Below are positions 26,388 to 35,893 of a DNA stretch of 64,000 nt, piece by piece. Each line of letters starts with the position of its first letter. Within the stretch, counting starts at the first letter, position 1. The translations under genes and the position numbers were made by a program. Source of the DNA: an uncultured Bacteroides sp. (GTDB lineage: Bacteria > Bacteroidota > Bacteroidia > Bacteroidales > Bacteroidaceae); the NCBI GenBank assembly GCA_900555635.1, contig USLU01000003.1, positions 97,749-161,748 on the forward strand. The letters are read 5' to 3'. Below the pieces are notes generated by a model. That model saw nothing but the letters and a program-made list of their open reading frames with translations. It was not told the origin of the DNA and did not search any database.

Positions 26388-29300
26388 TTACTTATTCTCG
26401 TCGAAGAACGTTAATACAGCTTTCATTAAAGCATCTCTTTCAGAATCAGTGCGAACAGACTCGAAGGGGAAACCTAACACACAAGTCTTGTAAGCACCTT
26501 TATAGGCTACGCCGGCACTTAGATTATTTTCGGAATAACGCATGATGGTGTATGCGTCTTTGGTTGCCGGTTCAATGGCATCCGGTGCTTCTACTATGTA
26601 TGAGTTCGGGTTTAACTCGTTATAGTATGAGTAATTACCGGTAAGTGCTGCGAACGGAGAAGTTACACTTTTCACTTTGCCCATAATAGCGGCCTGTCCT
26701 ACGCGCCATTTATACTTCAGTATCTCTGTGGCGAATTTCTTGTCTGCTTCTTCAGCTTTAGCAAGACGGTTGTCCCATAAATCGGTTCCCACAAATGCGC
26801 CTGATACAAATATATTTCCACCTTGGTTGCAATAAGCGGTAATGGCATCTTGCATCGGCTTAGTGAAAGTCTTGAACTCTAGGGGATTGATTCCACCTCT
26901 ACCCATCTTGGTTTGACATTCTTTACCTAATATGAGATCTACATACTTATAGTCATTCAAGTATATTTGTCCTTTTTCAATAACTTCATCACTACTGGAA
27001 ACGAAAGAGTAACCGGCCTTTAAGATAGCTGAACCATGTACGGCAGGATAATCAAACGTATTTCCTGCAATAACCTGTGTTTCGTAATTCCCATAACTGT
27101 CTCCGAATCCCGAAGCATCATCGTCCATCCATGGAATGGAACGGCGGTATTCTTTCATCTTACCGATATAACTGATGTCTTTTATATAAGGCACGCCATG
27201 GTCTAAATCATCAAGGAAGCCGGCTAGTAAAGTATCGGCAGGTGCAGCAGCTGTAAAATCTGCCGGTGCACTGATCCGGTTGAAGCCATTTATCACTAAT
27301 ACTGTACCTTTAGTATTGAAAGCACGTCCGGCTGATAAGATTTCTGAAGGGAAACTCTTACCGCCCTTGTTGACTGCTACTACTTTGTAACTGCATACAA
27401 CACCTGCCGGAAGGGGGGCACGATAGCTATTCTTATCTACTAATACACCATTATCGAAATCACCGTCATCAATACGGGTATATACGATGTATTTTTCTGC
27501 GATAGCTGTGGGTTCCAAAGGATCGGCAACCGGTTGCCAAGTCAGTTCAACTTCATTCTCATTAATTATGCGTAAAGCCATGTGGTCTACAGGAAGAGGT
27601 TGAACAACGTATTCCATCTTGTATTGTGAACAAAGGAACTGCAACATACCTTTATAGATAGCACGACTTACAGTGAAGCGGAAGCGTGGGTCCAATCCAT
27701 AGCGCATATCAGCGAAGTTCTGGTGGGAAAGCAGTTCCAATAACATGGTCGGCACACGAGGTACGCGGGCTTCGTAATAAGATTGGTTCCACATACCGCG
27801 ACGGGTCCAGTCCGGTTCATATTGTGTGCGGATATCCCGTACGATATTAGATTGAATTAAATCTGTCAGTTCGTGAGACAAATAGCGCGATGCTCCGTTG
27901 GAGAATACTTTATTATATGCATCTGTATAATAGATACCTAGTGTTCCGATGATCGAATCATTCAATGTCGTACCTGCATCGGAGTGGAAGGCAAAGGCCA
28001 TATTCACCGGAATATTCAACCCTTTTTCTGTAGGATTGACCGATGAACCACCGGCGAGATAATTCACCCAAATGCCACGGCTTTTATAATCATCCGTGTA
28101 GTCGTTCTTACCACGGCTATCAGAATATATACTGTCCGGCATACCGGCCCATTGCAACCAATAACGCGCACCCTCGCAGAAGCGGGGATACCCACTGACC
28201 TCTGGTTTGAATGAAGAATGAAGAATGGAGAATGAAGAATTGGCTGCGCTACCTTCGCCTTTCAGGTTTTGGGTGTCGGAGCTTTTCAGATTTTCAGTTG
28301 CCCCTTCGCTGGATACACATCGGGCTATGTTCCCCATGCCGCCACCAATTTTTACGGCATCGGCAGTAACTACTTGACCGGCTTTAGACGAAAGATTGCT
28401 AAGAGTAACTTTGCACTCATCACTCTTTCCTGCATTAAAGCCAAAAGTTCCAAGATAAATCCAAGTGCCGCCACCCATTTGCTGGTTAACTTTATACTGG
28501 GTTACACCACCTTTGTGATAAACCGTATAAAGCGCATCGTCGGCGCTGTTTGGTAATGTCCGGTAAGAAACATATACGGCATATTGACCGGTTTCCGGAA
28601 TTTCAGGAATCCATTCGGCAGTACTTTCTTTCCCCTTCTTGATAGTTTCGATGGTGCGGAAAGTACCCTCATTGAACGGATTTTCAAAATCAATATATTG
28701 GTTACGCAAATGTGCGAAACCATTACCTTTACCCTGCATCCATACTTTATCGGCAATCTTTTCTGTATAAATGGATTGATTGTTGAGACAACCGTCATTA
28801 TCTATAATAATTTCTTCTGTGCGGGTGTCACGTTCGCGGGGCATTAATACGTATGCACCTGCATTTTCCAACATTGGAACAAGGAAAGGCAACACGTAAC
28901 TTTGGGTATACAAATCTTCTACTGTTTGGAAGATACGTGCACGTTGCCATTCCCAACGGGTAAGTTTCGGTTCATAGTAATAACCGTGGCTTTGCCACAA
29001 AGCTATATGACGGTTCTGTAACCCATTTGTGGGGGCATAGGGCGCAGAAACTTTCGTCACTAAAGGCTTTGTTATAGTAGGATTGAATGTTTTTGCTTTC
29101 TTGTCTTTTTTACTGCGTAAAGCTTGGGGAATCAGTTCTTCAATAGTGTGATTGTTTGTACGGATTTGCAGATTGTACTTAGCAAATTCAGTTGGTAATA
29201 AAGAACTCACACCTTTGTAAATATTGGCAACATTGTCTTCTCGAAAAGGAATATATGCACAGTTCATATTCGCGAACAACTGTAATGTATTTCCTTCTAC

Positions 29301-29471
29301 CGCTACAGAGTCAATCTTTATACGTCCTACAGAAATTTCCTTTCGTGCGGTGGCATCCAACAATCTCCCGATCTCCTGACGGGTTTCCGTCGGAAGCTCT
29401 TGCGCACCTCCCGTTTGGGGGAGAAGGGAGGTGGCGAGCAAACAAAGTAAAAAAAGACGTCTTACATTCAT
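26388..29471 (-). CDS. Amidase_3-like N-acetylmuramoyl-L-alanine amidase with inserted golvesin-type domain
   Basis: This 1027-aa protein has a signal peptide (residues 1-24). The amidase core is split. H162 in WQSHGYYYE and a nearby Glu come first, then a golvesin/xanthan-lyase-like beta domain (about 255-378), then H496 in FHSDAGTT and the catalytic-type E579 in PTMLLELLSHQN, which fit the zinc ligands and general base of Amidase_3. A fibronectin-III-like segment (about 625-710) and a C-terminal region with a flavodoxin-like or glutamine-amidotransferase-like look follow. An in-frame low-complexity insertion lies at residues 411-421 (see 28209..28241). The expected role is cutting peptides from glycan strands in the periplasm, ahead of NamZ. 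Confidence 0.72.
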   Translation of the reverse strand: MNVRRLFLLCLLATSLLPQTGGAQELPTETRQEIGRLLDATARKEISVGRIKIDSVAVEGNTLQLFANMNCAYIPFREDNVANIYKGVSSLLPTEFAKYNLQIRTNNHTIEELIPQALRSKKDKKAKTFNPTITKPLVTKVSAPYAPTNGLQNRHIALWQSHGYYYEPKLTRWEWQRARIFQTVEDLYTQSYVLPFLVPMLENAGAYVLMPRERDTRTEEIIIDNDGCLNNQSIYTEKIADKVWMQGKGNGFAHLRNQYIDFENPFNEGTFRTIETIKKGKESTAEWIPEIPETGQYAVYVSYRTLPNSADDALYTVYHKGGVTQYKVNQQMGGGTWIYLGTFGFNAGKSDECKVTLSNLSSKAGQVVTADAVKIGGGMGNIARCVSSEGATENLKSSDTQNLKGEGSAANSSFSILHSSFKPEVSGYPRFCEGARYWLQWAGMPDSIYSDSRGKNDYTDDYKSRGIWVNYLAGGSSVNPTEKGLNIPVNMAFAFHSDAGTTLNDSIIGTLGIYYTDAYNKVFSNGASRYLSHELTDLIQSNIVRDIRTQYEPDWTRRGMWNQSYYEARVPRVPTMLLELLSHQNFADMRYGLDPRFRFTVSRAIYKGMLQFLCSQYKMEYVVQPLPVDHMALRIINENEVELTWQPVADPLEPTAIAEKYIVYTRIDDGDFDNGVLVDKNSYRAPLPAGVVCSYKVVAVNKGGKSFPSEILSAGRAFNTKGTVLVINGFNRISAPADFTAAAPADTLLAGFLDDLDHGVPYIKDISYIGKMKEYRRSIPWMDDDASGFGDSYGNYETQVIAGNTFDYPAVHGSAILKAGYSFVSSSDEVIEKGQIYLNDYKYVDLILGKECQTKMGRGGINPLEFKTFTKPMQDAITAYCNQGGNIFVSGAFVGTDLWDNRLAKAEEADKKFATEILKYKWRVGQAAIMGKVKSVTSPFAALTGNYSYYNELNPNSYIVEAPDAIEPATKDAYTIMRYSENNLSAGVAYKGAYKTCVLGFPFESVRTDSERDALMKAVLTFFDENK
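28209..28241. repeat. Low-complexity AATGAAGAATGAAGAAT repeat inside a coding region
   Basis: The same AAGAATGA phrases that form the intergenic hairpin at 30961..31071 occur here in frame within the amidase gene, encoding NSSFSILHSSF. It lies in a linker between the golvesin-type domain and the second half of the amidase core. Confidence 0.75.
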
Positions 29472-29480
29472 GATGATGCA

Positions 29481-30953
29481 TTAAGTTAATTGTTCTTTAT
29501 TCTTTTTTCTAATCAATAGGCATAGTCCGAGTGCGGTAATTAGTGCATTAATAATAAGTAGTTCAAAGCTGATCTGATAACCATTGAACCATTTTTCGCT
29601 ATTGCTTTGAAGAATGTAGCAGATAATGGGAGACATTACTGCAACTATAGGTACCCAGCGGTCGTAAACAGGTTTCTTGCAGGCCATTCCAAAAACAAAC
29701 ATGCCTAAGATAGGACCGTAAGTATAGGCAGCAAGGCTGTAAACAGCATTGATTGCGCTATCATCATTCATCTCGTAGAAAATAATGATAACGATAACCA
29801 TCAGTAGAGACATTACGAAATGTACAAGCTTGCGAGTTAGGGTCAAGTCCTGATCCTTTTGCTTTTCATTGGCTTTCAGTATATCAATGGTAAATGAAGT
29901 GGTAAGGGCAGTCAGAGCTGAACCGGCAGCTGAATATGCGGCGGCTATCAGTCCGATAATAAATACGATGCCTATAAACAAGGGAAACCCATCACTCCAG
30001 GCTATTTTTCCGAAGAGTGCGTCACCCGCTATCTTGCCTTCATTTGCCAGGTGAGTATCAGCATACATACAAAGCAATGTTCCTAATACAAGGAATAGAC
30101 CAATTACAAAGATTTGTATGAAAGAACTGAGAATCATGTTCTTTTGTGAATCGTGGAAGTTCTTGCAACTCAGCGTGCGTTGCATCAAGTCTTGATCCAA
30201 TCCGGTGGCAGCTACAATCATAAAGATACCTGCAATAAATTGTTTCCAGAAATAATGTCCGCTGTTAGGATCGTCAAAGAAAAAGACTTTGCTGGTTGGA
30301 TGACTGGCTACAGCTGCCGGTAATTCGAGGAAGCTCAAGTTGAGGCTGTCTGCAATGAATATGATACAGCAAACCACTGACAGAATAAGGCAGAATGTCT
30401 TTAAGGAATCCGTCCAAATCAATGATTTTACACCTCCTTGGAAAGAGTATAACCAAATCAATGCAACGGTTAATACTACATTGAGCGAAAATGGAATATG
30501 CAATGGGTTGAAAACCAGTGTTTGTAGTACCACACATACCACAAAGAACCGTACTGATGCTCCCAGCATTTTAGAAACAAAGAAGAACCATGCACCTGTG
30601 CGGTAAGAAGAAAGTCCGAAGCGGTTCTCTAAATAACCATAGATACTAACAAGGTTCATTTTGTAGAACATCGGTATAAGTACAAGTGCAACGACAACAG
30701 CGCCTACAAAAAAGCCAAGAACCATTTGCATGTAAGAGTATCCTCCTGCAAGAACAGCGCCTGGCACAGAGATGAATGTCACACCTGATATACTGGCACC
30801 GATCATAGCAATAGTGACCATATACCATGGTGATTTACGGTTCCCGGTGAAGAAACCGGCATTGTCTGCCTTGTGCCCCGTAATCCAGGAGATTACAAAA
30901 AGAAGTGCAAAGTAGAATGCGATTGTCGCAAGTACGATCAAAGCTGTTGTCAT
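29481..30953 (-). CDS. Sodium:solute symporter (SSS/SLC5 family)
   Basis: This 490-aa inner-membrane protein has about thirteen hydrophobic helices. The N-terminus with ADNAGFFTGNRKSPWYMVTIAMIGASISGVTFISVPG is typical of SSS transporters, and Ser and Thr residues in the fifth-to-eighth-helix region (SAAGSALTALTTSFTIDILK) fit the sodium site. It lies 9 nt upstream of the amidase gene. It may import MurNAc, GlcNAc or released peptides; the substrate is inferred from context only. Confidence 0.88.
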   Translation of the reverse strand: MTTALIVLATIAFYFALLFVISWITGHKADNAGFFTGNRKSPWYMVTIAMIGASISGVTFISVPGAVLAGGYSYMQMVLGFFVGAVVVALVLIPMFYKMNLVSIYGYLENRFGLSSYRTGAWFFFVSKMLGASVRFFVVCVVLQTLVFNPLHIPFSLNVVLTVALIWLYSFQGGVKSLIWTDSLKTFCLILSVVCCIIFIADSLNLSFLELPAAVASHPTSKVFFFDDPNSGHYFWKQFIAGIFMIVAATGLDQDLMQRTLSCKNFHDSQKNMILSSFIQIFVIGLFLVLGTLLCMYADTHLANEGKIAGDALFGKIAWSDGFPLFIGIVFIIGLIAAAYSAAGSALTALTTSFTIDILKANEKQKDQDLTLTRKLVHFVMSLLMVIVIIIFYEMNDDSAINAVYSLAAYTYGPILGMFVFGMACKKPVYDRWVPIVAVMSPIICYILQSNSEKWFNGYQISFELLIINALITALGLCLLIRKKNKEQLT

Positions 30954-30960
30954 AAGTTTT

Positions 30961-31071
30961 AAATTAAGAATGAAGAATTAAGAATGAAGAATTGCCATGC
31001 GGTTTGTTTGTATTACAGTGTGGTGTATTGTGCAGCTAAATTCTTCATTCTTCATTCTTAGTTCTTCATTA
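30961..31071. repeat. Low-complexity inverted repeat between namZ2 and the symporter
   Basis: AATTAAGAATGAAGAATT-type arms at 30961..30993 pair with AATTCTTCATTCTTCATTC-type sequence at 31039..31071, around a loop of about 45 nt. It is a REP-like hairpin comparable to 13770..13880. Confidence 0.75.
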
Positions 31072-31090
31072 AATTAGTTTTTTATTAAAA

Positions 31091-32257
31091 TTACTCTTTG
31101 TAAAGAAGGTAAGGCTTGCGTTGTACCTTGAACTTTTCTACATCCTCTTTCCACCTTGCTTTGATTTCGTCAGCACTTTTACCTTCTTTTATCATTTTGC
31201 GTACATAATCTGTACCTACCAATAGTTCAAAGAAAGAACGGAAGAAGTGGTCACCCATATTCAGATTCTTATATGCGTCGATTACATAGCTCAAATCAAT
31301 TCCACGTTTCCATATATCTTCGTCACTCATAGAACTCAGGTTTACGCCATGACAAAGCTTATTGAGCTGGGGTGGATTCTTTGCTCCGGAAATGCTGCGC
31401 GGAGTGAAGCTATACTTGTATCCTGTCATGTTAGGATGTCCATACACCTGAAAAGGCAATGAAGTTCCTCTACCCAAACTGACCGGAGTTGCTTCAAAGT
31501 AACAGGTCGAAGGGTATAGATAGATGGATTTCATGTTTGGCAAATTGGGAGATGGAGGAATAGGTAACTTATACATCGTTTGATGTGTATAATTCTTGCA
31601 AGGTATAACCGTGAGGTCGCATACACGAGAAGCCGGTAGCCAGCGTTCGCCATTGACCATCAGTGCAAGTTCTCCTAAAGTCATGCCATGTACAATGGGA
31701 ATTGGTAACCAGCCCACTCCGGATTTGAATTTCATATCCAGTATCGGACCATCTACATAGTGTCCGTTTGGATTGGGACGGTCTAAAATAAGTACCTTGC
31801 GGTTGTATTCGGCGCAAGCATCCATCAGTCTGCACATAGAAGCGTAGTAAGTATAGAATCTTAACCCTACATCCTGTATGTCTACAATCAGAATATCGAA
31901 TTTACGCATAGAGGCATCGCTTGGCTTTCCTAAATTTCCGTCGTAAAGGGAGAGAATGGGAACTCCGGTTTTTTTGTCTACAGAGCTGGATACATGTTCG
32001 CCCGCATCTGCATCACCCCGAAAACCATGTTCAGGTGAAAAGATGGCTACTACATTGAATTTATTTTCCAGCAGGATGTCTAGCAAATGTTTGTTTCCTA
32101 TCATTCCTGTATGATTGGAAAAGATCGCAATTCGTTTGTCTTTCAGGATAGGAAAATACTCGGAAGTCTGTTCATCACCTAAAATAACTCGTTCTTCTTG
32201 TGCCCGACAAAATAGGGAACTACATAGGACTAATGTTAAAAGTAGCAGTTTCTTCAT
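31091..32257 (-). CDS. NamZ-type exo-beta-N-acetylmuramidase, second copy
   Basis: This 388-aa DUF1343 protein starts at the ATG at 32257 (MKKLLLLTLVLCSSLFCRAQ). A longer frame starting at 32413 would add 52 residues that cover the promoter and bury the signal peptide, so it is rejected. Motifs are KRIAIFSNHTGMIG, FSPEHGFRGDADAGEH, IVDIQDVGLRFYTY, LDRPNPNGHYVDGP and RGTSLPFQVYG. It is exported. It is the first gene of the minus-strand salvage cluster and has the conserved 74-bp promoter block at 32290..32363 just upstream. Confidence 0.9.
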   Translation of the reverse strand: MKKLLLLTLVLCSSLFCRAQEERVILGDEQTSEYFPILKDKRIAIFSNHTGMIGNKHLLDILLENKFNVVAIFSPEHGFRGDADAGEHVSSSVDKKTGVPILSLYDGNLGKPSDASMRKFDILIVDIQDVGLRFYTYYASMCRLMDACAEYNRKVLILDRPNPNGHYVDGPILDMKFKSGVGWLPIPIVHGMTLGELALMVNGERWLPASRVCDLTVIPCKNYTHQTMYKLPIPPSPNLPNMKSIYLYPSTCYFEATPVSLGRGTSLPFQVYGHPNMTGYKYSFTPRSISGAKNPPQLNKLCHGVNLSSMSDEDIWKRGIDLSYVIDAYKNLNMGDHFFRSFFELLVGTDYVRKMIKEGKSADEIKARWKEDVEKFKVQRKPYLLYKE

Positions 32258-32289
32258 AATAGTATTATTAAGGAGGATATTAACTGCAA

Positions 32290-32363
32290 CAAAGATACAC
32301 TTTATTTTAATATCAAAAACACTTATTTGGGAAAATTTAGTATTATCAATTTTAATTTGCAAA
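32290..32363 (-). promoter_or_regulatory. Conserved 74-bp promoter block, copy 1 (namZ2 operon)
   Basis: In the sense direction it runs from TTTGCAAATT through CCCAAATAAGTGTTTTTG and ATATTAAAATAAAG to the -7 TATCTTTG (32297..32290), which lies 33 nt before the namZ2 ATG. It aligns without gaps over 74 bp with 42795..42868 and 52205..52278. The TTTGCAAA palindrome, the central CAAAT-A, GTT, TGATATTAAA and TATCTTTG are shared by all three. Confidence 0.8.
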
Positions 32364-32454
32364 TTGCGGGGCATGGGTCTTGTTGCCGTATTTGAGAGAA
32401 GCGCTTGCTTCAAAAAGTGATTTTTGGATGATTACTCATAATGTAATAGCATAT

Positions 32455-32495
32455 AATAACGCCCACTTATTTTTAAACAAACAGGTGGGTGTTAT
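32455..32495 (-). terminator. Terminator-like hairpin after the protease gene
   Basis: ATAACGCCCAC (32456..32466) pairs with GTGGGTGTTAT (32485..32495), with one G-T pair, and a short T/A-rich sequence follows on the minus strand. It separates the upstream protease gene from the namZ2 promoter. The remaining bases to 32662 show nothing I recognise. Confidence 0.6.
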
Positions 32496-32662
32496 CTCTT
32501 TCTTTAAATCGAAATAAAAGAAATGTCCGGTTCGCTTGCCGAATATTTATATAAAAAATTTCTACTTCTTTGTTTAGAAATCAATCTTGTTGTGAGTTAT
32601 GTAGTATTTTTAGTTTATTGAACAATGAGATTTCTGACATTGATAAATTTGCATGTAGTAGC

Positions 32663-33955
32663 TTATAACGTTATGATTTTTACTATTGTAATTCGCTCTC
32701 CACAACCGTTTGTGTAGTGGCATTCAACCGTATAAGTTCCCACACCACTTGCAAAATCAATTAATGTATAACTTCGCCCTTGCATATAAACCACTCCATC
32801 GGATACTTTCCATTGAAAATCATGAGCTTTTGAATCTTCATAGTTTCTCAAGGAGAAGTCTGTATTATCAAGAGTTTCGATATAGGGACCTGGATTGTAG
32901 CGGTTGTATAAATTAACATAACGGCTTGCAGCATTATAACTGTAACCATCAGGGAGAGTTACTGTTGCAGATAGTACAATCAGTTTGTCTGTATTCGAGA
33001 TGTTTGTAACAATGTAAGGATTACCTGTAAAGGAATTTGGTGATAGATACGATTCATGGTCGTATCCAGTGTGATTCCAGGTGACACTGGCACCAGGAGG
33101 GACATTTATTAAGGTGAATGTTTGCTGTGAAGTATCACATATATCATCAGGACCAAAAATATAGCACCCATTATAAAGAACCCTGATAGCTACAGTATCA
33201 TATTTGGAGAACCCTACCCAGCTATTTCCTCCGGTATTGCCATTCATTACTGAAGAAGGATCAGGGTTGGTTCCCGAATTAGGGGTTCCTGGAACACCGA
33301 TTCCTGTTGATTCTGATAATCCGCTCCAATTTGTATGCCTTAGCCCTAAATTATGTCCTAACTCATGTACCAAGAGAAAGATTTTTTGTGACAACGATAG
33401 ATAGTTGTAATTTGTGTTTATTTTCACTAAATTACCAACTCTTCCATTTGAAGGCCATGTGCCTTGTCCTAGTGTAGATGAGCCAATACTGGTATCTTCC
33501 TTAATCAGAACATCGTAATTGGAGGAAACTTCTACAAAATGAATATTACTGCCAATATTATTATATGCAGAGGTAGCTTGTAAAATAGCGTCCTTCCAAT
33601 TAGAAGTGCTATAAAGTGAAGCGTCTATTTTAAATTTAATCGCAACATTGGTGTTACTTACAAGGGGAGAGGTGTAGGCTTGTCTTGTAGTAGCTACTTG
33701 TAACCTGTTATTACGATACTCCTGAATTGCACTTTTTCTAATTGCAATGTCCCCTTCAATAACATAACAGGAGTCTGATATTACAATCTCGGTAGTATCA
33801 AATCCTAATGAAGATATGATATCAATATCTGTTTTGATATTTGGAACTTCGGTATTTTGAGAATACTTATCAATAGAGTCGTTATTCTCACAGGAGACAA
33901 TCATTGATACTGATAGTACAAATATCAGTTTAAATAAGAGGGTGTTTTTTCTCAT
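32663..33955 (-). CDS. M57-like zinc metalloprotease lipoprotein
   Basis: This 430-aa protein has a lipobox IVSC (Cys22). Its zinc site HELGHNLGLRH places ligands at H197, H201 and H207 with E198 as catalytic base; this is the HExxHxxGxxH form of the dual-action HEIGH/M57 group. A propeptide-like region covers about 25-95. The C-terminal 160 residues look like beta-sandwich modules (FTLINVPPGASVTWNHTG, and WKVSDGVVYMQG near the end). It would be a surface or periplasmic endopeptidase. The target is unknown; it lies at the junction of the salvage cluster and the first SusC/D pair. A TATATTTA near 33990 is a weak -7. Confidence 0.85.
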   Translation of the reverse strand: MRKNTLLFKLIFVLSVSMIVSCENNDSIDKYSQNTEVPNIKTDIDIISSLGFDTTEIVISDSCYVIEGDIAIRKSAIQEYRNNRLQVATTRQAYTSPLVSNTNVAIKFKIDASLYSTSNWKDAILQATSAYNNIGSNIHFVEVSSNYDVLIKEDTSIGSSTLGQGTWPSNGRVGNLVKINTNYNYLSLSQKIFLLVHELGHNLGLRHTNWSGLSESTGIGVPGTPNSGTNPDPSSVMNGNTGGNSWVGFSKYDTVAIRVLYNGCYIFGPDDICDTSQQTFTLINVPPGASVTWNHTGYDHESYLSPNSFTGNPYIVTNISNTDKLIVLSATVTLPDGYSYNAASRYVNLYNRYNPGPYIETLDNTDFSLRNYEDSKAHDFQWKVSDGVVYMQGRSYTLIDFASGVGTYTVECHYTNGCGERITIVKIITL

Positions 33956-34094
33956 AACATATTGATTTTAAACTGTAAGAAATGTAAATATACTCACGAT
34001 TAGAAAACGAATCATATTCTTTCTGAATCTTGTAATATAATCATCGTTTATTTACCGGACTAATATTCTTTTTTGTGTCCGACGAAAATAAACA

Positions 34095-34144
34095 TAAGCA
34101 CTCACCTTTTTTATGTTATGGACATAAAATGAGTGAGCGCTTAA
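34095..34144 (-). terminator. Terminator of susC1-susD1
   Basis: AAGCGCTCAC pairs with GTGAGTGCTT (minus-strand reading), and an inner TTTTATGT/ACATAAAA stem extends the hairpin. It lies about 50 nt after the susD1 stop codon. The remaining gap 33956..34094 shows no other feature. Confidence 0.75.
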
Positions 34145-34191
34145 TCAAGTCCTAAAAAAGAAACTTCTGTTATCTAAAATTTAGTGTCCAT

Positions 34192-35871
34192 TTACCAACC
34201 TGGGTTTTGCTTCATACTTGTGTTAAGAGTCAACTGGGCAGTCGGTATTGGATATAAATAGTGCTTACTTTCGTATATGCGGTTTTGATCGTCAGAAGCA
34301 TCAATATAATTACCTTTCAAAATCTCCTCAGGATTGGCTACATTTTTTAAATTAGCACCCAAGAATACATTTGGATGATTCTTGCTATCCAACAGTTGTA
34401 GTTGATGCCAACGGATGAGATCCCAATAACGGTACCAGTTGTCAAACATTAGCTCGCAACGGCGGCAACGACGGATTTCCCATATCAAACTGCTTACATT
34501 CATATTATTAGCAGGATCGGCTTCTGGTTCAGTAGACATGTCTGGTAAACCGGCACGAGACTGTAACTTGTTAATGGTGTTGTTCAAGTCTGTTTGTGTC
34601 AGAGTACCTAGTTCTGCTTTAGCTTCAGCATAATTCAAGTAGATAATGGAGAACCAGTAAATGGGAGCATCGGTATAGGCTGTATTGATTTGATTACGAT
34701 TGTAGAGATCTAGGCTCGTGTTGTCATATTTGGCCACACCATAGCCTGTTGATGAGGTGAAAGGAGCCACACCTGCACGGCTATAAGCATGTCCTCTAAA
34801 CGCTAGTACAGGGTCGATAGTAGCGGCTAGACGCTTGTCACGTGTTGCAAGTACGGAAACCAGTGAATAGTTATTATCGGTGTCCAGTTCAGCTGCATCA
34901 TTTTTATTCATTGTTGTTGTAGCTAGTGGTTTGCCATCCAAGAATAAATAATTGTCGAAAGCATCCTTTGACATGCCGTGTGTCCCACTAGTATTCACTG
35001 TGTAATCAATGAGAGAGTGCATGAATGCGTCCTTGGAGTAAGGTTTGTAGAAGATGATTTCAGGGTTGCTGGAAAGGTCTATTGAGTTATAGATAGATTG
35101 GTAGTCCTCTCTTAACTTATAACTCTTTGCCATTAATGCCTCGCAGGCAGATACGCACTCTTGCAAGAACTTCTGTGCGCGGTTGGTGTCGGCAGCTTTT
35201 CCATTTTCAGCTTGCGTACGATATTTGCTAAATGTACCTTCCCATAAACAAACGTCTGCTTTCATAGCAAGTGCCATATCTTTGTTGAAACGTTGTTTGT
35301 TGGTGCCGGTCATGTTGGTGCAAGCATAGTTTAGATCTTCTAAGACGTTATCCATTACGACGTCACGGTCGGTACGATCGGCTTGAAGAGCTTCTTTGTC
35401 ACTTGGATCTACGACATAATCTATCCATTGTACGTTACCATACATGCGAACTAACTGAAAATATTCCCATGCGCGATTTAGGCGAGCGATACCTTCATAG
35501 TTGGCTTTCGTTGTTTCATCTAGTGTAGAAGACCTTACACCGTCAATGATATAAGCGGCTCGACGAATTTCGACAAATGGATCTGACCAGTTAGGTGAAG
35601 CGGAAACGATATTTGTATAAGTCCAAGTATGAGAATCGTTATCTACTTGGTCATCACTTAACGTTTTGAAGTAGAACCAGCCACCCCCACTTCCATTTCC
35701 GTAACCGGAATAGTTGTTGAGGAAAGTGTTGCATTGGTTTTCTAAATTGTCTGTATTACTCCAATATGCGGGAGTATTAGAGAAAGTGTCCAATGGCTCT
35801 TTGTCAAGCAGATCATTGCAACTTGTCAAAGCCATTAATGCTAAAGTTCCGTATATAAATAATTTTTTCAT
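34192..35871 (-). CDS. SusD/RagB-family lipoprotein (SusD1)
   Basis: This 559-aa surface lipoprotein (lipobox LTSC, Cys18) continues NDLLDKEPLDTFSN, the usual SusD start. The tetratricopeptide-like helical region includes GIARLNRAWEYFQLVRMYG, and the C-terminus includes LIWEIRRCRRCELMFDNWYRYWDLIRW and ends in MKQNPGW. SusD proteins form the lid that captures glycans or other large nutrients for the SusC channel. It follows susC1 by 22 nt. The substrate is not visible from sequence. Confidence 0.94.
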   Translation of the reverse strand: MKKLFIYGTLALMALTSCNDLLDKEPLDTFSNTPAYWSNTDNLENQCNTFLNNYSGYGNGSGGGWFYFKTLSDDQVDNDSHTWTYTNIVSASPNWSDPFVEIRRAAYIIDGVRSSTLDETTKANYEGIARLNRAWEYFQLVRMYGNVQWIDYVVDPSDKEALQADRTDRDVVMDNVLEDLNYACTNMTGTNKQRFNKDMALAMKADVCLWEGTFSKYRTQAENGKAADTNRAQKFLQECVSACEALMAKSYKLREDYQSIYNSIDLSSNPEIIFYKPYSKDAFMHSLIDYTVNTSGTHGMSKDAFDNYLFLDGKPLATTTMNKNDAAELDTDNNYSLVSVLATRDKRLAATIDPVLAFRGHAYSRAGVAPFTSSTGYGVAKYDNTSLDLYNRNQINTAYTDAPIYWFSIIYLNYAEAKAELGTLTQTDLNNTINKLQSRAGLPDMSTEPEADPANNMNVSSLIWEIRRCRRCELMFDNWYRYWDLIRWHQLQLLDSKNHPNVFLGANLKNVANPEEILKGNYIDASDDQNRIYESKHYLYPIPTAQLTLNTSMKQNPGW

Positions 35872-35893
35872 TGTTTCTAAATTTTAGCAGTTA

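Noticed and set aside
32258..32413. Longer N-terminus for the second NamZ starting at 32413
   Set aside because: It would place 52 residues before an obvious signal peptide and cover the conserved promoter block.
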